Shown here piece by piece: positions 22,075 to 24,315 of a stretch of DNA of 24,315 nt (position 1 is its first letter; every line of letters begins with the position of its first letter). The position numbers and the translations under genes were made by a program. Origin of the DNA: Collinsella sp. (GTDB lineage: Bacteria; Actinomycetota; Coriobacteriia; Coriobacteriales; Coriobacteriaceae). The notes beneath the pieces are model-generated. The model searched no databases, had not been told where the DNA came from, and saw only the letters and a list, made by a program, of their open reading frames with translations. Where the stretch lies: positions 1-24,315 of the forward strand of contig JAGZWV010000028.1 in the NCBI GenBank assembly GCA_018378775.1, in the 5' to 3' direction.

Positions 22075-22368
22075 ATGTCGTCTTTGAAGCCGCTTGCAGA
22101 TCGTGTTCTGGTCAAGCCCGACGAGGCCGAGCAGAAGACCGCTTCTGGTCTGTACATCGCCAGCAACGCCCAGGAGAAGCCGCAGCGCGGCACCATCGTT
22201 GCCGTGGGCGCTGGCAAGGTCAACGACAAGGGTGAGCGTATCCCCATGGACGTTCAGGTTGGCGACGTTGTCATCTACGGTAAGTTCGGTGGCAACGAGG
22301 TCAAGGTCGACGGCGAGAAGTATCTGCTGATGCGCGCCGACGACATCTACGCTGTCGTCGAGGCCTAG
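22075..22368 (+). CDS. groES: Co-chaperonin GroES
   Basis: The 97-residue protein forms the heptameric lid of GroEL. It shows the family pattern: LKPLADRVLVKPDEAEQKTASGLYI (residues 4-28; the mobile loop is about 16-32), then GTIVAVGAGKVNDKG, VQVGDVVIYGKFGGNEVKVDGEKYLLMRADDIYAVVE. Length is normal. AAAGGAGG precedes the ATG at a suitable distance. It is followed by groEL after 97 bases; the gap includes a hairpin (22416-22439). Codon use is highly optimised. Confidence 0.97.
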   Translation: MSSLKPLADRVLVKPDEAEQKTASGLYIASNAQEKPQRGTIVAVGAGKVNDKGERIPMDVQVGDVVIYGKFGGNEVKVDGEKYLLMRADDIYAVVEA

Positions 22369-22415
22369 TCTCGTCAGAATCGTCTGATTCGTCTTTGAAC
22401 GCGCTCGCCGCATAG

Positions 22416-22439
22416 GACTCGGAAGCGACGACGCGAGTC
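22416..22439 (+). promoter_or_regulatory. Hairpin in the groES-groEL gap
   Basis: GACTCG (22416-22421) and CGAGTC (22434-22439) pair around a 12-base loop, 26 bases upstream of the groEL start. There is no T-run, so it is more likely a processing or stability element than a terminator. Confidence 0.35.
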
Positions 22440-22465
22440 ACATTTCTTTTGGAGGATTACCTACC

Positions 22466-24103
22466 ATGGCAAAGAACATTACGTTCAACACCGATGCCCG
22501 CGCTAAGCTCGCTAAGGGCGTCAACACTCTGGCCGATGCCGTTACCGTCACCATGGGCCCCAAGGGCCGCTACGTCGCTCTGCAGCGTTCGTTTGGCGCC
22601 CCGACCATCACCAACGACGGCGTTTCCGTCGCTAAGGAGATTGAGCTCGAGGACAACATCGAGAACATGGGCGCCCAGCTGGTGAAGGAGGTCGCCACCA
22701 AGACCAACGACACCGTGGGTGACGGCACCACCACCGCAACCCTGCTCGCCCAGGCCATCGTCAACGACGGTCTGCGCAATGTCGCCGCTGGCGCCAACCC
22801 GCTGGCGATTCGTCGCGGCATCGACAAGGCTGTTAACGCCGCCGTCGCCGAGATGAAGAAGCAGGCTAAGCCGGTCGAGACCAAGGAGCAGATCGCTTCC
22901 GTCGGTACCATCTCTGCCGGTGACCCCGAGGTCGGCGAGAAGATCGCCGAGGCTATGGAGGTCGTGGGCAAGGACGGCGTTATCACCGTCGAGGATTCCC
23001 AGACGTTCGACATTACCATCGACACGGTCGAGGGCATGCAGTTCGACAAGGGCTATGTCTCCGCTTACTTCGTCACGGACAACGACCGCATGGAGGCCGT
23101 GATGAAGGATCCGTACATCCTCATCACCGATCAGAAGATCTCCAGCGTCCAGGACATCATGCCCGTTCTCGAGGCTGTCCAGCGCGCCGGCCGCGGCCTG
23201 CTCATCATCGCCGAGGACATCGACGGCGAGGCTCTGCCCACCCTGGTCCTCAACAAGATCCGTGGCGCCCTTAACGTCTGCGCCGTCAAGGCCCCGGGCT
23301 ACGGCGATCGCCGCAAGCGCATGCTCGAGGATATCGCTGTCCTCACCGGTGGCCAGGCCGCTCTGGACGAGCTGGGCGTGAAGGTCGCTGACATCACCGC
23401 CGATATGCTCGGTACCGCCAAGTCCGTCACCATCTCCAAGGACAACACCGTCGTCGTCGGCGGCGCTGGCTCCAAGGAGGCCATCGACGCCCGCATCGCT
23501 CAGATCAAGGGCGAGATTGAGAACACCACCTCTGACTTCGACCGTGAGAAGCTCCAGGAGCGCCTGGCAAAGCTCTCCGGTGGCGTTGCCGTCATCAAGG
23601 TTGGCGCTGCTACCGAGTCCGAGCTCAAGGAGATCAAGCACCGCGTCGAGGACGCCCTGCAGGCTACCCGCGCTGCTGTCGAGGAGGGCATCGTCGCCGG
23701 TGGCGGCGTCGCCTTTATGGACGCTGTTCCTGCGCTCGACGCCGTCGAGATTGACGACCCCGAGGAGAAGATCGGCGTCAACATCGTCAAGAAGGCTCTG
23801 ACCGCCCCGGTCGCCACCATCGCCAAGAACGCTGGCTTTGAGGGCGCCGTCGTGGTTGACAAGGTTGCCGAGCTGCCCGCCGGCCAGGGCCTCAACTCCG
23901 CCAACGGCGAGTGGGGCGACATGATCGAGATGGGCGTCCTCGACCCCGTCAAGGTCAGCCGCGTCACCCTGCAGAACGCTGCTTCCGTCGCCAGCCTGAT
24001 TCTCATCACCGAGGCCACCGTCTCCGATGTGCCCAAGAACACTCAGCTTGAGGATGCTATCGCTGCCGCTACCGCTGGTCAGCAGGGCGGCGGTATGTAC
24101 TAA
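22466..24103 (+). CDS. groEL: Chaperonin GroEL
   Basis: The 545-residue protein is a full-length 60-kDa chaperonin that folds proteins in an ATP-driven double ring with GroES. Motifs present: VTMGPKGR (residues 29-36), SFGAPTITNDG (43-53), VGDGTTTATLLAQA (86-99, nucleotide site), KAPGYGDRRKRMLEDIA in the apical-intermediate region, VEDALQATRAAVEEGIVAGGG with the catalytic Asp in VEDAL, and the C-terminal GGGMY. The usual NVVLDK before SFGAP is YVALQR here, a modest departure in a nucleotide-pocket-adjacent stretch. The ribosome binding site GGAGG precedes the ATG. Codon use is strongly biased to GAG/AAG/GTC/ATC, as in highly expressed genes. Confidence 0.98.
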   Translation: MAKNITFNTDARAKLAKGVNTLADAVTVTMGPKGRYVALQRSFGAPTITNDGVSVAKEIELEDNIENMGAQLVKEVATKTNDTVGDGTTTATLLAQAIVNDGLRNVAAGANPLAIRRGIDKAVNAAVAEMKKQAKPVETKEQIASVGTISAGDPEVGEKIAEAMEVVGKDGVITVEDSQTFDITIDTVEGMQFDKGYVSAYFVTDNDRMEAVMKDPYILITDQKISSVQDIMPVLEAVQRAGRGLLIIAEDIDGEALPTLVLNKIRGALNVCAVKAPGYGDRRKRMLEDIAVLTGGQAALDELGVKVADITADMLGTAKSVTISKDNTVVVGGAGSKEAIDARIAQIKGEIENTTSDFDREKLQERLAKLSGGVAVIKVGAATESELKEIKHRVEDALQATRAAVEEGIVAGGGVAFMDAVPALDAVEIDDPEEKIGVNIVKKALTAPVATIAKNAGFEGAVVVDKVAELPAGQGLNSANGEWGDMIEMGVLDPVKVSRVTLQNAASVASLILITEATVSDVPKNTQLEDAIAAATAGQQGGGMY

Positions 24104-24179
24104 GGCCGACAAGGTCTAGAACTCCCACCGGGAATCCGCAGGGCGCGACGGGGTTTCTCCCCAGAACGTCCTCGGACAT

Positions 24180-24224
24180 GCAAAGAGGCTCCGCATCGCG
24201 CTTCGCGCTGCGGAGTCTCTTTGC
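24180..24224. terminator. Strong hairpin after groEL
   Basis: A 16-base arm ending CTCCGCA (24180-24195) pairs with the complementary 16 bases (24209-24224) with one G-U pair, with GCGC/GCGC continuing inside to a TTCG loop. It lies between convergent genes; T-tracts are inside the 3' arm. Confidence 0.75.
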
Positions 24225-24236
24225 GTCCTGACGCTC

Positions 24237-24315
24237 CTATTTGGCAAGGTGTTTTTTAGAATCCATTTTGCGCTCGGCCTCGAAGGCTTGCCTGTCCCAA
24301 TCGAGCGGAAGTCCG
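24237..24315 (-). CDS. C-terminal end of an unidentified gene (partial)
   Basis: Reading the minus strand from the right edge, one frame is open to TAG at 24237-24239 and ends KMDSKKHLAK after GLPLDWDRQAFEAER. The charged, helix-like end and codon use resemble real coding sequence, and the shared hairpin at 24180-24224 fits a convergent gene. The family cannot be told from 25 residues. Confidence 0.5.
   Translation of the reverse strand, partial: GLPLDWDRQAFEAERKMDSKKHLAK

Noticed and set aside
22457..24112. 551-codon minus-strand frame opposite groEL
   Set aside because: It mirrors groEL codon bias exactly and has no independent support.

Overview
This is a GC-rich bacterial chromosomal window with dense, mostly co-directional genes, AAGGAG-type ribosome binding sites and frequent GTG starts. 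The mix of an Asp23/AmaP/DUF2273 membrane module, zinc-ribbon membrane proteins, an OPT transporter, a type III pantothenate kinase and GC-rich highly biased codons suggests a Coriobacteriia member, most likely Collinsella-like. That assignment is inference; there is no rRNA gene in the window to confirm it. No tRNA gene, CRISPR array, intact insertion sequence or prophage was recognised.

Layout. 1-448 is non-coding, with a hairpin and a long fold-back repeat. 449-2610 holds a 3-hydroxyacyl-CoA dehydrogenase, a 5'-truncated arylsulfotransferase remnant and an unrecognised signal-anchored protein; this is the most decayed and accessory-looking gene stretch. 2735-5792 (minus) holds a DUF389 membrane protein with an embedded EF-hand loop and an OPT-family transporter whose mRNA leader can fold into a pseudoknot. 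5985-12063 (plus) is housekeeping: coaX, dCMP deaminase, a NifU-type Fe-S scaffold, lgt, a large polytopic membrane protein (DUF6020-like) and a YebC-family protein. 12229-13710 is a three-gene amaP/DUF2273/asp23 cell-envelope operon. 13916-17791 holds a YitT-family membrane protein, then two zinc-ribbon/Pro-rich membrane proteins (DUF4013-like and DUF4234-like) and a DUF2752 protein. 17898-21167 is a divergent pair of hydrolases, an M20 aminoacylase and a YtcJ-like amidohydrolase. 21239-22074 has no convincing gene but carries two long inverted-repeat structures. 22075-24103 is groES-groEL. The C-terminal end of a minus-strand gene enters at the right edge.

How it works together. Most genes are small independent transcription units bounded by hairpin terminators. 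The envelope theme is strong: Lgt lipidates lipoproteins; AmaP would anchor Asp23 at the membrane; several unknown multi-pass proteins surround them. The parts least explained by known families are the structured intergenic DNA: the composite palindrome of about 200 bp upstream of groES, the pseudoknot-capable OPT leader, and hairpins sharing a GGGGAC core.
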